A stretch of DNA of 64,000 nt from Solen grandis. Lineage: Eukaryota; Mollusca; Bivalvia; Adapedonta; Solenidae. The notes under the pieces are model-generated. The model saw nothing but the letters and a program-made list of their open reading frames with translations, was not told the DNA's origin and searched no databases. A program made the position numbers and the translations under genes. The stretch lies in contig CM037788.1 in NCBI GenBank assembly GCA_021229015.1, positions 43,134,696 to 43,198,695 on the forward strand, in the 5' to 3' direction. Below, piece after piece: positions 43,952 through 55,891 of this stretch (the stretch's first letter is position 1; every line of letters starts with the position of its first letter).

Positions 43952-44004
43952 CTGTGAGTTTTTCCTTTCATCCTTTCCTCCCTTCTCTTTGCTTCAGCTC
44001 TCTT
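43952..44004 (-). CDS. Internal exon of basic-tailed host gene
   Basis: The acceptor TGTTATCAG and donor CTCACAG|GTATTA flank 53 bases reading KRAEAKRREERMKGKTH, phase 0 to phase 2, fitting both neighbours. The composition suggests a charged helix or nuclear/nucleolar signal. Confidence 0.6.
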
Positions 44005-44069
44005 CTGATAACATAAGAACAAATGTTTGAGATCGAGGCTTACAATGCATAACTGTATGTCAACTTATA

Positions 44070-44455
44070 TAAACAAGAGGGCCATAGAGGCCCTGGATGG
44101 CTCACCTGAGAATAGGGTTATCCAAAGAACATCTGAATCAAAACATTTTGAAATCTGACCAGTAGGCCAGTACTTTTGAAAGAAATTATTTTAAAAGTTT
44201 TCATTTTTTTTTTCTTTCCCTTGTCATGGCAACCAGAGTTCTACATGGATCAGGTTTATTTTAGCAACTTCTGTGAAGGTTCACCAAAGGATAACCCCTG
44301 CTAAGTTTAATCAAATATTGTTAAGTGGTTTCAAATTAGATGTCATTTAAAGCAAATTGTTGATGATGCACAACGGACAACAACAGATGATGGGTGCAGG
44401 GTTATCACAAAAGCCCAACTTAAGCACATTGTGCTCAGGTGAGCTACATACAGTT
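44070..44455. mobile_element. Non-autonomous element, AGAGGGCCATAGAGGCCCT tip
   Basis: One tip AACAAGAGGGCCATAGAGGC + GCTCACCTGAG, the other AGCACATTGTGCTCAGG + TGAGCTA. Body shared with 38905-39490. Both tips present, so a nearly complete copy. Confidence 0.7.
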
Positions 44456-44640
44456 AAAGGGTAAACACTTCAATGACTTGGAGGAACTGCAGACAACAGC
44501 TCAGGCTTTGTTGTACAGTTATAGTCCAGACTGGTTTTGCAGTGTATTCCAGGCATGGATTGTGCGTCATCACCATTGTGTAGAGTCGGTGGTGAATATT
44601 TTGAGAAAGAATGACACTGATGCCTTTAGCTGTGCCATTG
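44456..44640 (+). pseudogene. Mariner transposase C-terminal remnant
   Basis: Plus-strand frame GKHFNDLEELQTTAQALLYS followed by SPDWFCSVFQAWIVRHHHCV matches the helical C-terminal end of mariner transposases (EEL..., WF...F..WI.R...C). The catalytic part is missing: the sequence to its left is the unrelated element at 44070-44455. Frame is lost at VVNILRKN. Confidence 0.65.
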
Positions 44641-45232
44641 CAAGAAAGGTCATGTTTGTAATTTTCTGTTTATAGTATCATTGTGAAGTTCACTGTGTAT
44701 ATCACGTAATGATTTTGTTAAAAGATGTGAAACAAGAAAATGTGTCTAAGAGACACTAATGCCCTGCCAGGATATGGTCAGAAACAAAAATTTACTTGTT
44801 TTTTTTTTAAAGTTTATTTAATGCTGTATTTTAGGTACACCAATAATGAATTGTATACAGGAACAATTAGCAAATAAATGATGTTATAATGGGATGTGTA
44901 GTTCTGAATCTGTAATTAACTGTTCAGCTAACTACATGTACCGTCATCGTTTGAATATAAGCCGCATTTGTAGATAAGCCGCATCCCAAATTTTGTCCCC
45001 AAATCAGCTAAAAAACGCCTAATACTGTATATAAGCCGCAGACAAATCGTCAGGATCGGCCATTTTGGTAACCTATTATTTTTACACGCTGCGTAATTTA
45101 CAGTTGTCTTAACCCGTACCCGATTGTAAAAATATATCCTAACAGATTTATTTGTATGACAATTGTGAAAATATATCTTAACGGATATATTTGTTTGCCC
45201 TGAAAAGGGCAGTTATTTTATAGTGATGTTGT

Positions 45233-46063
45233 CTACTGCATACGTAAATCTTCCTCGCCGAAGCCGTCAAATTCCTCATCACTGTCGTCGCTGTTGAGTA
45301 ATCGTCGTAGAGTATCATCGTCGATTTCCGGAACGTCTGCGTAATAAGCGTTGTCAGCGTCATCGTCGTCCGTTATTCCTGGGCCACCAACGTAATCTTC
45401 CCATAAAATGTCGTCGTCAGTTCCGTCAAGGCTGTTGCTGATGCAGCATTTCTTGAAGGAGCGTTCAATGATGGCTGGATCAAGCTCCGCCCACGCGCTA
45501 ACAATCCATCTGCAGATTTCGTCCATTTCCGGCTTCCTCATTCGGCCACTATTCGTAAAAGTGTGTGCTCCCGACGTATACCAGTCTGACCACCTTTTCT
45601 GCAGGAGAGACTTCATAGGTTTGTTGATGGACACGTCAAGGGGTTGCAATATTGAAGTCATCCCCCCTGGGATTATGGCCAGACTGGTTCGGTTATCGGT
45701 CAGCAGCGTCTTGATGTGGGGGGTCTTGTGAGCCCTAAATGCATCCAGCACGAGAAGGGACTTCTCCAGTAAAGCGCCTGGTCGTCTGCACCACACCGTC
45801 TTTATCCAGTCAGCTACCAGGTCCTCTGTCATCCAGCCCTTCTCCTGTACCCTAACGTGGATGCCTTCGGGCCACTTCATCTTCGGCATTGTTTTTCGTT
45901 TGAAGACGACATAGGGTGGTAGCTTCCCCCCATCAGCGGTGCAGCCCAACATCACTGTAAAACGGTTCTTCTCGTTTCCGGTTGTTGTGATGGTAACGGT
46001 CGAGGAACCAGTATGGTGGACTGTCGTCGCGCTCGGCAGATCAAATGTTAGGGGCGTCTGCAT
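45233..46063 (-). pseudogene. Pogo-type transposase, catalytic half
   Basis: A 276-codon frame overlapping the N-terminal half by 23 bases. It begins MQTPLTFDLP, the sequence right after the first catalytic Asp, then TVMLGCTADGGKLPPYVVFK, the second Asp at residue 107 (LLVLDAFRAHKT), the third at 143 (LQPLDVSINKP), and an acidic C-terminus. Asp-Asp spacing of 35 residues fits pogo-type DDE domains. The frame break falls on the first catalytic Asp. Confidence 0.75.
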
Positions 46064-46730
46064 TTCCTATCTGGGATAGGAGGAAGCCATGTTTCTTTCG
46101 GAGGGAAATCACGAATTTTTGAAATTCCGTGATTTTGTCTTCAAAATCCTCGGGAAGCCTCTGCGCGATATGAGTTCGGCGTCGAATGGAAAGGTGATTT
46201 CGTCTCAGGAAGGAGTACACCCAGCTCTGTGATGCTTTGAATTCCCGTACTTCTTGTTGTTTTGCCATGACAACGGCCTGAAGACGTAATTCAGCTGTTG
46301 ATACACCTATCCCTTGACTCCGACGTTCGTTAACGAGTTCGAGCAGGGTCTTCTCAAGTGCTGGGAAAAGTGGCCGCCTCCCTCGATCTGCCTTCTTAGT
46401 CTTCTTCTGTCTCATAAGCGCAGACTTTGACCCTCGCCACCTCCGTACATTTGACTCGTCGACACCATACTCTCGTCCTGCATCCCTGTTGCCATGGGCT
46501 TCGGCATATGCTATGACAGCAAGCTTCTCTTTAGCCGAATAGCTAACTGACAGCAAGCTTCTCTTTAGCCGAATAGCTAACTCGTGTCCGACCCATAACA
46601 GACAGTTAGATCTGAAAAGATCTGTTTGACAAAGTGAAGGTAGATCTGAAAAGATCTGTTTGACAAAGTGAAGGTAGATCTGAAAAGATCTGTTTGACAA
46701 TCGAAGTTTGCTAGGCAAGCTTGAAAGCAA
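46041..46730 (-). pseudogene. Pogo-type transposase, N-terminal half
   Basis: From about residue 63: a helix-turn-helix of the CENP-B/psq type (YSAKEKLAVIAYAEAHGNRD, then YGVDESNVRRWR), a basic linker, and a second HTH (LRRNHLSIRRRTHIAQRLP), followed by LSQIGN, where the first catalytic Asp is expected. The frame ends at 46041. Residues before about 60 are encoded by two 34-bp tandem repeats, so the true start probably lies inside them or upstream. Confidence 0.7.
46514..46700. repeat. Two 34-bp tandem duplications
   Basis: A TGACAGCAAGCTTCTCTTTA unit of 34 bases at 46514 and 46548, then TAGATCTGAAAAGATCTGTT units of 34 bases at 46607, 46641 and 46675 (partial). Both units are 34 long, not a multiple of three, so each copy shifts frame. 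AGATCTGAAAAGATCT is itself palindromic. Confidence 0.85.
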
Positions 46731-47447
46731 GAATGAAATTTGATTGAAATGATCCTGCTTATATCGTAGTTGAACGTGTCATCTCAATACATTCTCAAAT
46801 ATGTCAGGTAAGTGTCAGGTTAGTATTTATTAACCTGTGGTACACAGTGTCAAGGTGACACCTCATCCCACCCGGCGCTACCCCTGTTCGAACTCCCCTC
46901 ATTGAATATCGGCCTGTGATTGGCTGGATTTTCTCACACATTTTACCTGTGTACCCTGTGGACATGGGTACACTAAAATTAAAGAAAAACAACACAAAAA
47001 CACTAAATTACAATTAAAAAATATTTATTATAATGATTTCATATAAAACGTTAAATTATAAAAGTATTTTATTTCATTGAAACTGTCCCTTATTTTATGT
47101 GATGCGCCGTAACCTTGAATCACTACGAATCCGCAGAATAGTACACAAAATGGCGGCGCTTGTAAACAAAAGACCGATTCTCGGTAGGTTTATGTTCGGG
47201 AAAAAGTAAACTATGTTGTAATACCATATATAAGCCGCATGCACAGTTTAGATTGATGAAATTAAGCATGAAACCGCGGCTTATATTCAAACGATTACGG
47301 TACTTAACACAGTAACGTTCCTGTGTACAATACATTATTGGTGTACCTAAAATTTAATCAAAATTACAGCTTTATAATTGATCTGTATTGTATAAACATT
47401 CAAAAGAATTATGCTACTTTTTGAAAAAGAAAATGATTTATATTTAC

Positions 47448-47486
47448 CTTAGCCATCCTTTTCAGTCGTTTTACCTCTGCCATCAA
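47448..47486 (-). CDS. 39-base microexon of basic-tailed host gene
   Basis: The acceptor TTTTTTTATGTAG and donor GCTAAG|GTAAAT bound 13 codons (LMAEVKRLKRMAK) in phase 0 at both ends. Being symmetric it could be skipped without changing frame. It extends the charged helix of the next exon. Confidence 0.55.
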
Positions 47487-48189
47487 CTACATAAAAAAAA
47501 TGGGTATGTTTATGATTTAACTATTTTCCTCATAAAACTTATAGACCTATTTTGATCCACTAGAAAACAGAACTGATCCACATCTGACGGGGCCTTCTGT
47601 TTGCTCATACAAATAAATGAATGAATATTCATAAGGTTAAGGATTAAACAAAGTATAAGCATTTAAAGTCAAAATTAAACTAAAGAGCTATGATAGTCTT
47701 TAATAGCTCACCTGAGGACCCTAGCCTTCAGAATTTTTTGTTGTTGTTGTTGTTTTTAAATTAACCAGTTGAATTTAAACCCCACTTGATCCAGTTTCTC
47801 ATCAAAAATTTTATGCAAACATTCTGACCAAGTTTTGTCAAGATTGGATCAAAACTATATTCTAGACTATTCACACCTATTGAAGGAAGACCAGAAAAGC
47901 TCACCATATGCATGTTGTCCTCAGGTAAGCAAAAAACAAAAATCAACTTAGTTTTACCTTTTAGGTAGTGAGATAACTATTTGAACAACATAATTCAGAA
48001 CACCAGTTTTATTTATTTTCTATTTTTTACAATAAAAATATTTTTGTAGTCATGGCAAGCATATTAAATACATTTTCACAATGTACACTAACCAGAAGTT
48101 GGCATCAAATAGGCAAACAAAAATCTGCCTATAGCACTGTTACGCCTGCATGGTAATGCAGAGTTAGCCACAGAAAATGAGATAGATGG
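47487..48189. other. Intron of host gene, nothing recognised
   Basis: AT-rich, with a GTT microsatellite near 47738. Weak similarity to the repeat body of 62535-63054 (TTATGCAAACATTCTGACCA). Confidence 0.4.
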
Positions 48190-49206
48190 GACAGGTTTTT
48201 AGCTCACCTGAGCACAAAGTGCTCATGGTGAGCTTTTGTGATCGCCCTTCGTCCGTCGTCGTGCGTCGTCCGTCGTGCGTCGTCAGTCGTCCGTCGTCAA
48301 CAATTTGCTTTAAACGACATCTCCTCTGAAACCACTTGACAGAATTTAATGAAACTTGGCAGGAATGTTCCTTGGGTGAGGCTCTACAAAAGTTGCTAAA
48401 ATAAAGTTGATCCATGAAGAACTCTGGTTGCCATGGCAACAAAAAGAAAAATAATTTGAAAACTTTAAAAATCATCTACTTCAAAACTACTGGCCAGATT
48501 TTAAAATAAATTGGTACAATTGTTCCTTGGGTCAACCCATACCAAAGTTGCTAAAATTATTCCGATCCGTAAAAAAACATGGCCGCCAGGGGCGGGGCTT
48601 ATTTGCCTTATATGTATATAGATAAACCTTTAAACGTTACATCTCCTCTGAAACCACTGGACAGAATTTGATTAAACTTGGCAGGGATGATCCTTGGGTC
48701 AACCTTCACAAAAGTTGTTAAAATAAACTTGATCCATGTAGAACTCTGGTTGCCATGGCAATAAAAAGAAGAAAAAAAATGAAAACTTTAAAAATCATCT
48801 TCTTCAAAACTACTGTCCAGATTTTAAAATAAATTGGTACAGGTGTTCCTTGGGTCAACCTCTACCAAAGTTGCTAAATATTTTCCGATTCGTAAAAAAC
48901 ATGGCCGGCAGGGGCGGGGCTTATTTGCCTTATATGTATATAGGGAAAACTTTAATCAACATTTCCTCTGAAACCACTGGAAAGAATTTGATTAAATTTG
49001 GCAGGAATGGAAAAGTTCCTAAAATAAACTTGATCCATATAGAACTCTTGTTGCCATGGCAACAAAAAGAAAAAAAATATGAAAAATTTAAAAATCATCT
49101 TCTTCAAAACTACTGGCCAGATTTTAAAATAAATTGGTACAGATGTTCCTTGGGTCAACCTATTTATCTCAGGTGAGCGATTTAGGGCCATCATGGGCCT
49201 CTTGTT
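48190..49206. mobile_element. Non-autonomous element with three internal tandem units
   Basis: Left tip TAGCTCACCTGAGCACAAAG + TGCTCATGGTGAGC followed by CGTCGT-rich sequence; right tip CTCAGGTGAGC...AGGGCCATCATGGGCCTCTTG. Between them about 300-base units (from 48320, 48650 and 48960) share CTCCTCTGAAACCACT, GGTTGCCATGGCAACA and CCTTGGGTCAACC. This is the most complete copy of the family in the window. Confidence 0.8.
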
Positions 49207-52200
49207 TTCAGAATGATTTTGAAAAAGATAAAAACTCATTCTGCAACACAGTAGCACCTGTTTAAAACTCATTATCACCCAGGTAGTTTGATCAGCTTGA
49301 GTACATTCTCTGTAGTGCTTACGAAGAGAAGTATGGACATTAGGAAATACAGAGGGTGGATTCCTTTTGTGTTGCAGGGGAATAGAAGAACAAAATAAAC
49401 AAAAAAGCTTATAGGGTTAGATTAACTTATGCACAAAAATCAAACATTATTATTGTGTGTACGTACTTAATTTAAAAAGAAATATTGTGTCCTTTCAACC
49501 TGCTATTCTATATCATTCTGTCTGTACGATCCATACCATATTTTTCCACGTTCGCGTGTCTTTTATGAAACAAAAATCACAATATTTTAGCTATTATCAA
49601 TTCCAGACAAGTTTATTTTGTGGGTTATTTGCTTATCATCTGTTTCTATCATTGAGCTTTCAAAGATGAATCTGACTGTGTTTATTTAGGTCTTTGTAAC
49701 TGTGACTTTGCAGAATCCATTATTTCAGGGATATCCCTTCAATTAGAGTATCTTATCTTGCCAACATATCTCAAAATGGCATCCAATGACTAGCTTGATG
49801 TAGGAGAGAAAGAATCTATTCAAAATAAAACATCAAAATAAAGAGGCAAAACTTGAGCCTTGCTTGAAATTAAACAAAGGAAAAAACATAAAATATGAAC
49901 CCTGATCAATCAAACAAAGTATTTTTAGCAAATCCAAATCAAAAAGGGGCCATAACTCTGTAATAAACTTACAGGTTTTGCTGAAAGTTTAACATGGCCT
50001 TCATTTTGTTGAGATGATAATATGTACATGTACCATGTAATCAGTAGGACAAGGTGTTTTTGGCAAAATTGGGGGTCAAAAAGGGGCCTTAGCTGTGTCA
50101 AAAAGTTTAGGATTTTGACCATTGTTACATTTAGCATTTATTTGGATGTGATAAAATTGTGCAACAAAAAAATATTTACATCTGTTGAGCCTATGTTGAG
50201 TTATTGATGGGACATGGTGTTTTTGGCAAATAGGGGACATAACTGTATCAACAAATGCACCGTATGCAGATGCCAATAGGTGTCTGTTTTTTGTGTTTTT
50301 TTTATATAAAAAGGGATATAAATATGGCTAAAACTTGATGAAAATGTAGTCCTTGTGATTGTGAACAAGCATGTGAAGTTTGATGACAGAATGTTTAATA
50401 GTTTTGAAGTTAAGTCCAAGTATAAAGTTTTCCACGACAATGACAATGCCAAGAACATTAACAAAGACACCAGAGTGAAGACAATAATTCCTTTTTTTTT
50501 TTTGAAAAACAGACAAGCTAAATATTAAGTGAGAGGTACCATTCTTGAATGTGACTGAACTACTTTCCATGCATTACATTCCTATTTAAATATCATAAGT
50601 CGATCTGCAATGGCCAAATTATGAAGTGAAACAAACATGTGGAAATAAAAGTTGACAAATTCCAAGAGGCAATAACATATTGTTATCACTAGAATGATAT
50701 TAACATAATTTGTAGACAGATGGATTGAGTAAAAACCTGATACCTATATTACACCTGCTTGTTTAAGTGGTTCCTTGAAGTCAGACAGGATTGGCAAAAA
50801 AAAACTTGAAGAATCATTAAGATTTCCAAACTCATTTGTACAATTAAGCATACAGTCAAAATATACCCAAAAGAAAAAGAAACGCAGGGTAAACATTTGT
50901 GTCAGCTTTAAAAAAGGAAATATTTGACAGTATTACAGTTTAAATTGTTTTGATAAAGATTTTTTCAAAAAAAAAAAAATATGCTTTAGAATGAGATGGG
51001 GTCTATCATATGAGGTTTATTGAAAGATTAGGAGGTAAAAACTTGAGTCTGGCTACTACAGATTCTAGTTACCCTGTGTTTCTTTTTCCCTTGAGTATAT
51101 ATAATTTGTGATTTGCATACAGTTCTTGATTAGACATTTGTTCAGTCTAACAGTCGCATATGAGAAAAATTATTGCATTTAGAAAAACCTCTCCCAAATA
51201 ATATTCCATACATGAGCTGGTGATGTTAATATTAAGCATCAAAGCAAATATATGCTACTTCAAAATTTTATTTACTTTCTAAGAAAGATAATAATTGAGA
51301 AATTATCTCTCTGTTCATTCTCTTTCTTGAATTACATTACATACTTGATATTGAAGGTTAAATTGATAATCTACATTTTTATGACATGCAAACAAACAAT
51401 AAATATGGATGTAAGCTTGTTTGGTGCAGTCTGAGTTTGTACACAATTAATTTTAGCATTTTGTTGAAAATCTATACAAGAATATTGCATGCCAAGTTTC
51501 AAATTCTACCAAGTGGTTCCCAAGATGTCATTCAAAGCACAATGCTGAAAACAAAAGATGACATTGAATACAGGATTACCCCAATATCTCATCTTTAGGA
51601 AAATATGTACATGTTTTTTTTTAGAATTATGCTAAAGAGAAGCAATCTAGAAGGTGAAGGGGATTGAATACCACTGCATATTCCTTGTCACAGAAAAAAA
51701 GCATTGACCAAATCATTAAGAGACCCTGCATGCAATCTTATTTATAAAATCAAATCATGTGACAGCATTATGATCTGTTGATAAGGCACTTTAATAACAA
51801 AGGCCATAACTCTGTGATAAAATATACTAATTTGACATGCTTTGATATGCACAACAAGACTTTGTACCTATCAATTCCATGTAGTTTCATCAAATTTTAG
51901 CCAGAGCTTATGGAGACTAAGTGTGGACAAGAATCTGTATTATACATTATGTTCTAAAAGACAAATACATTCCAACCTAACATGAAAATACGCACAGCTG
52001 GACTTGGTACTGATCAATTTGGTATAGTTTCATGCAATTTCAAACATTCAAATATTCGGATGGAAATATTGGATTATAATACCAAACTAGAGCTATGACT
52101 AAAGGTGATGAATATCCCCACACAGCTTTTCGTCACAAAATTGCTCTCAAAAAAGTGTTATAAGTGGTAATGAGACATTTACCATCAATGGGTTGTCAGG

Positions 52201-52808
52201 CAGGGAAAGTGTGTTTCATTTAGTGGTGACTACTTTGCGAAATTATGATTTTTTGTCAAGTCAGGGACGTCATGACGTCCTTTGAACTCAGAAGTGTTCC
52301 ATAAGTGAGTTGGTTATATTGTTGTATTGATTACAGTATTTTTATTTGTTGCTGTACTGAAACGAATTTTTCTAAACAAATTAAACTTCGATGAACCTTA
52401 AAGGAGCCTAATTAGTTTTGTAACATGTCACTTTTCTTTTGTATAAAAACAACTCTTCACGAACTTTACGGATGACCCTCGTATATTTAATAAATACAAC
52501 CAAGGGCCCTAACTCAAATAAAGTTAAGACAGTCATGTTGTGCCAACAATATGCACAGCTTAACTTGGTTGATAGACACAACTAGACATCTGTGCTTGAT
52601 AGTGGATTGAAATCCATCCTGTAGTTATGAGAAATAGTGCGGGCAAAGGAAGCTATAGATAGACAGACTGACCAATACAGTGACTCCTGTATACCTCCCC
52701 TAACTTAGTGGGGTTGGGGTGGGTGTGATTCATATTTTTTACTTTGAAAATTATAGCAAATGAGGTCAAAATAATCATGAAATGAACAAATCAATAATAA
52801 ACAATTAC
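49207..52808. other. Intron of host gene with weak repeat fragments
   Basis: GGGGCCATAACTCTG-type fragments near 49945, 50085 and 50222 and AGGCCATAACTCTGTG near 51801 belong to a dispersed repeat class. GAAATAGTGCGGGCAAAG recurs at 52629. No exon was confidently found. Confidence 0.4.
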
Positions 52809-52922
52809 CCAATGCAGAGATTTTGCCCTTGATGAATCCAGAATATCCACTGGAGGGCATGGGTTAATACCCAGATGGCTCGCCAAGGCATTTTGCTCTG
52901 CCAAGAGAGCACGGACTTGTAA
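52809..52922 (-). CDS. Most upstream recognised exon of basic-tailed host gene
   Basis: The acceptor CTTATCTTTCAAG and donor GCATTGG|GTAATT flank 38 codons in phase 0: LQVRALLAEQNALASHLG, then INPCPPVDILDSSRAKSLHW. A heptad-like leucine/alanine pattern suggests a coiled coil followed by a PCPPVD turn. The exon is compatible with the microexon at 47486, although further exons may lie between them and must lie upstream, beyond the DIRS element or outside the window. I do not recognise the family. Confidence 0.5.
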
Positions 52923-53319
52923 CTTGAAAGATAAGAGAAACAATACTTTATTCATTATGTTTTACATCATTTCATTCTGTTCTAAATATTTACCAAGATA
53001 ATTATTAGGGGTTGTAATAAACAATTCTGTGTTATACAAATCTTGTATCAATGTTCTCAAATATAGGAGCCTTAGCTGACTTTTTTAAGTTTTTTAAAAT
53101 ATAAATAACAAGGCTTTGTCAGTATAGCAAGCTATACTATCAGGTGTCCCACCAGTGAAAACTATCCATTAACAATTTGTGGCAGAAACAAGAAAATTAT
53201 GGAAATGGGTTATGATTCCTGAAATGCACTGACCCTTCAAGTGTGCTTTAATTCTGGTATCCAGAAGTAAGATCAGCAGTTGTTTAGGCATCCATTTTTA
53301 ATGTGTCACATTACTGATT

Positions 53320-53462
53320 ACTCACAATAGGGTAGAGATATAAAGTTGGTAGAGTATTTGCCCTGTAAACAATAGGCCCCAGGTTAGAGTCCAGGTCAAA
53401 CTTTTTTTCTCAACCTGTGACAAATGTTTTACCAAAGTCAGTAAGAAACATGCTATGTAATT
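53320..53462 (+). mobile_element. tRNA-SINE/foldback copy, left half (split by DIRS)
   Basis: TGGTAGAGTATTTGCCCTGT, CCAGGTTAGAGTCCAGG, then TCTCAACCTGTGACAAATGT and TACCAAAGTCAGT parallel the copy at 41900-42010. It stops where the DIRS end begins. Confidence 0.6.
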
Positions 53463-53829
53463 AATTTAAAAATTAAACGAGTCTTACCTGGTCAGATGAA
53501 GTTTGATTGTAATTCTATTAGTCATAGAATTACGAAGGGATTAAATGAGATTGTACTACCTGTGCATGCGTATCAGCTTTGAAAGAAAAAATCTTTCCCC
53601 ATTATTCAAAACAAGTTAACATATGTCAATTCCTTGAAACCTAGTTGGGATGGGAGGGAGGCATTTAATCCCTTCGTAATTCTATGACTAATAGAATTAC
53701 AATCAAACTTCATCTTACCAGGTAAGACTTGTTTAATTTTTAAATTCTATTTCGTCCGAATTACTTCGGTATTAAATGAGCATTGAAAGCAAAATGGGGA
53801 AAAATTTTTACCCAATCAGCATGTTAGAA

Positions 53830-54720
53830 CAGCATCACTGAATGTGTTGCTGGCTGTAACTTCTTTCTGATAAAACTTTGCAAAAGTTCCGGTGTTGCTT
53901 CAACCAGCAACTCTCAAGATGTCAATTATAGGGACTGAGGATCTGGTAGCTTTGGATGAAGACGCCGAGAGATCCATATATATAGACACATCAATTCCAG
54001 ACCTCACCATTACAGTTTTTATCAAACGACTAACCGTGTCTCGAGACACTGGCTTGTAAGGTTTTACATAGCTCAAAAGTAGCCTTTTATTGTTTTTCCG
54101 CAGTGATTTGGTTCTTAGAAGATGTTCTTTAAGAACAGTGTAGACACACAATTTCCTATCTGGAGGAAATGCCAACATTTCAATGTGAAACTTTGTACAT
54201 CCAGGACGACTTTGCTTCAAGAGGTCGTCAAAATAAACAATGAACTTTGAACTTTTGCATATTACGTACAGTCAACAGTTGCAATGTTTGCACTCTGGCC
54301 ACTTGCGTCAAAGCAATGAGCATTGTCAGCTTAATTGTGAGATCTTTTAGACTGATCAAGTTTACAGGTGATAATTTTCTTAAATAACACAGAACTGAAT
54401 TTACATCCCATATTTTGTTGTATCGTGCCTCAGGAGGTCACAAATTAAACACGCCTTTAAGAAATCAAACAATTGTTGGGTGTGATCCTACTGGTAGATT
54501 ATCTATCCGCAATCCAAAAGCAGATAATGCAGATCGTGCTGTGTTTAATGCACTGTAACTCTTCCCAGAGTTAAAGAGTTCTGTCAGAAATTCTTCAACT
54601 TTAACTATAGAAACTGAAACTCCACTAATCTGTTTCTTATTACAGTACTGAAACCAATTTTTGATATAGCATTTGTATTGCTTCTTAGTTGACGTTCTCC
54701 AGGAACACATGAGAATTTTT
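53830..54720 (-). pseudogene. DIRS tyrosine recombinase, broken
   Basis: The N-terminal core-binding domain reads MCSWRTSTKKQYKCYIKNWF and SYSALNTARSALSAF (from 54720). The first catalytic Arg is visible in ALTQVARVQTLQLL near 54290 in another frame. The second block is in 54220-53900 (SRDTVSRLIKTVM, SSSKATRSSV, where the usual His of HxxR is not seen). A TGA at 53900 replaces the Trp of the GW motif, and the nucleophile Tyr lies just beyond (FAKFYQKE). Several breaks exclude activity. Confidence 0.7.
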
Positions 54721-55886
54721 GTAGATTCCTCAGAAAATCCTTGTTGTCGGAAGTGATACCCGATACTCTGCATGCCATCAACGTCAACTTTTGAGACAGA
54801 GGATGTTGTCTGTTGGAGTGGGGAAGTTTCCATATATGACTGGTTTTTGGCAAAATCACCGGGGAATCCATTAAAATTCTCATTAGCACTGGGAACCATG
54901 GCTGTGTGGGCCAAATTGGGGCTACAACAATAGCTCTTGCTTTGTCCAACTGTATCTTCTGCACACAACGGCCTAGTACGCTGAAAGGACAAAAAATATA
55001 TACACACTTAAAATATGACCAATCCAGTGTAAAACAATCAATATAACTGGCAGATGGATCTGGCTTCCACGAACAATAAATTTGTAGTTTTGCATTCAAT
55101 CTTGAAGCAAAAAGATCTACACTTGGGGTTTCCCAGAGACTACAGACTCTCATGAAAACATCATCGTCTAATGACCATTCAAGCTCGTCGTTAAACTGTC
55201 TTGATGGTTCATCAGCTTTATTTTGAATGCCTGCTATATGTGAACAAGTGATCCATATATCATTGTCTATACAAATTTGCCAAATTTCTTTTGCAACTGT
55301 ATTACATTGCTCAGATTTGATTCTCCCAAATTTAGAAACATAGCTTACTGCTGTAGTGCTATCAGACAGCACCAAAACATGCTTGTGTTCTAACTTTTTT
55401 ACTAAGGATTGTAAAGCAATTTTTATGGCCAACAATTCTAAGACATTTATATGAAAAGTTTTTTCTGTGTATGACCATCTTCCTCCTACTTTTTGTTCCT
55501 CAAACACAAAGCCATATCCTGATGTGGATGCATGTCTGCAACGTCACAGACGGATTTCCGTGAGAAATGTGTCAAAACTGTGAGTGAATATTATGAAACC
55601 ACCAAGACAAATCTGTTCTCATTCCATCCGTAATAACCATATCAGAGTCAAAATCACCTTTTGAACATTTAAGAGCAAATGACTTTTGCTTTTCCAGTTC
55701 TCGATAATGCAATTGCCCAAACTCCACAGCCGAAAATGCAGCTACAAGATAACCAATTACTTGTGCCACTTTACGTATAGTTGCTATACTCTTGTCAAAC
55801 AAACTTTTACATTCCTTTGCAATGCGGTTCTTCTTGTCGTCAGGTAAATACACAATCATTCTCTCAGAATCGATTACATTCCCCAA
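54720..55886 (-). pseudogene. DIRS RT thumb and RNase H
   Basis: 55886-55572 reads GNVIDSERMIVYLPDDKKNR and an aromatic WWFHNI, the RT thumb and connection. After a break near 55560, the RNase H domain shows HINVLELLAIKIAL (catalytic Glu), LVLSDSTTAVSYVSKFG (Asp), and ITCSHIAGIQNKADEPSR (His and Asp). A segment resembling the DIRS methylase-like region (SVDLFASRLNAKLQIYCSW) follows, and the frame overlaps the start of the recombinase. Confidence 0.75.
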
Positions 55887-55891
55887 GAAAG

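Larger units (their letters stand above)
44941..47300 (-). mobile_element. Pogo-type DNA transposon, 2.36 kb
   Basis: Ends CCGTCATCGTTTGAATATAA and, reversed, CCGTAATCGTTTGAATATAA, both flanked by TA (44939-44940 and 47301-47302). ATAAGCCGC is repeated subterminally (44957, 44975, 45035; reversed 47229, 47276). It carries a minus-strand DDE_1/CENP-B-type transposase in two frames and sits in an intron of the basic-tailed host gene. Confidence 0.85.
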
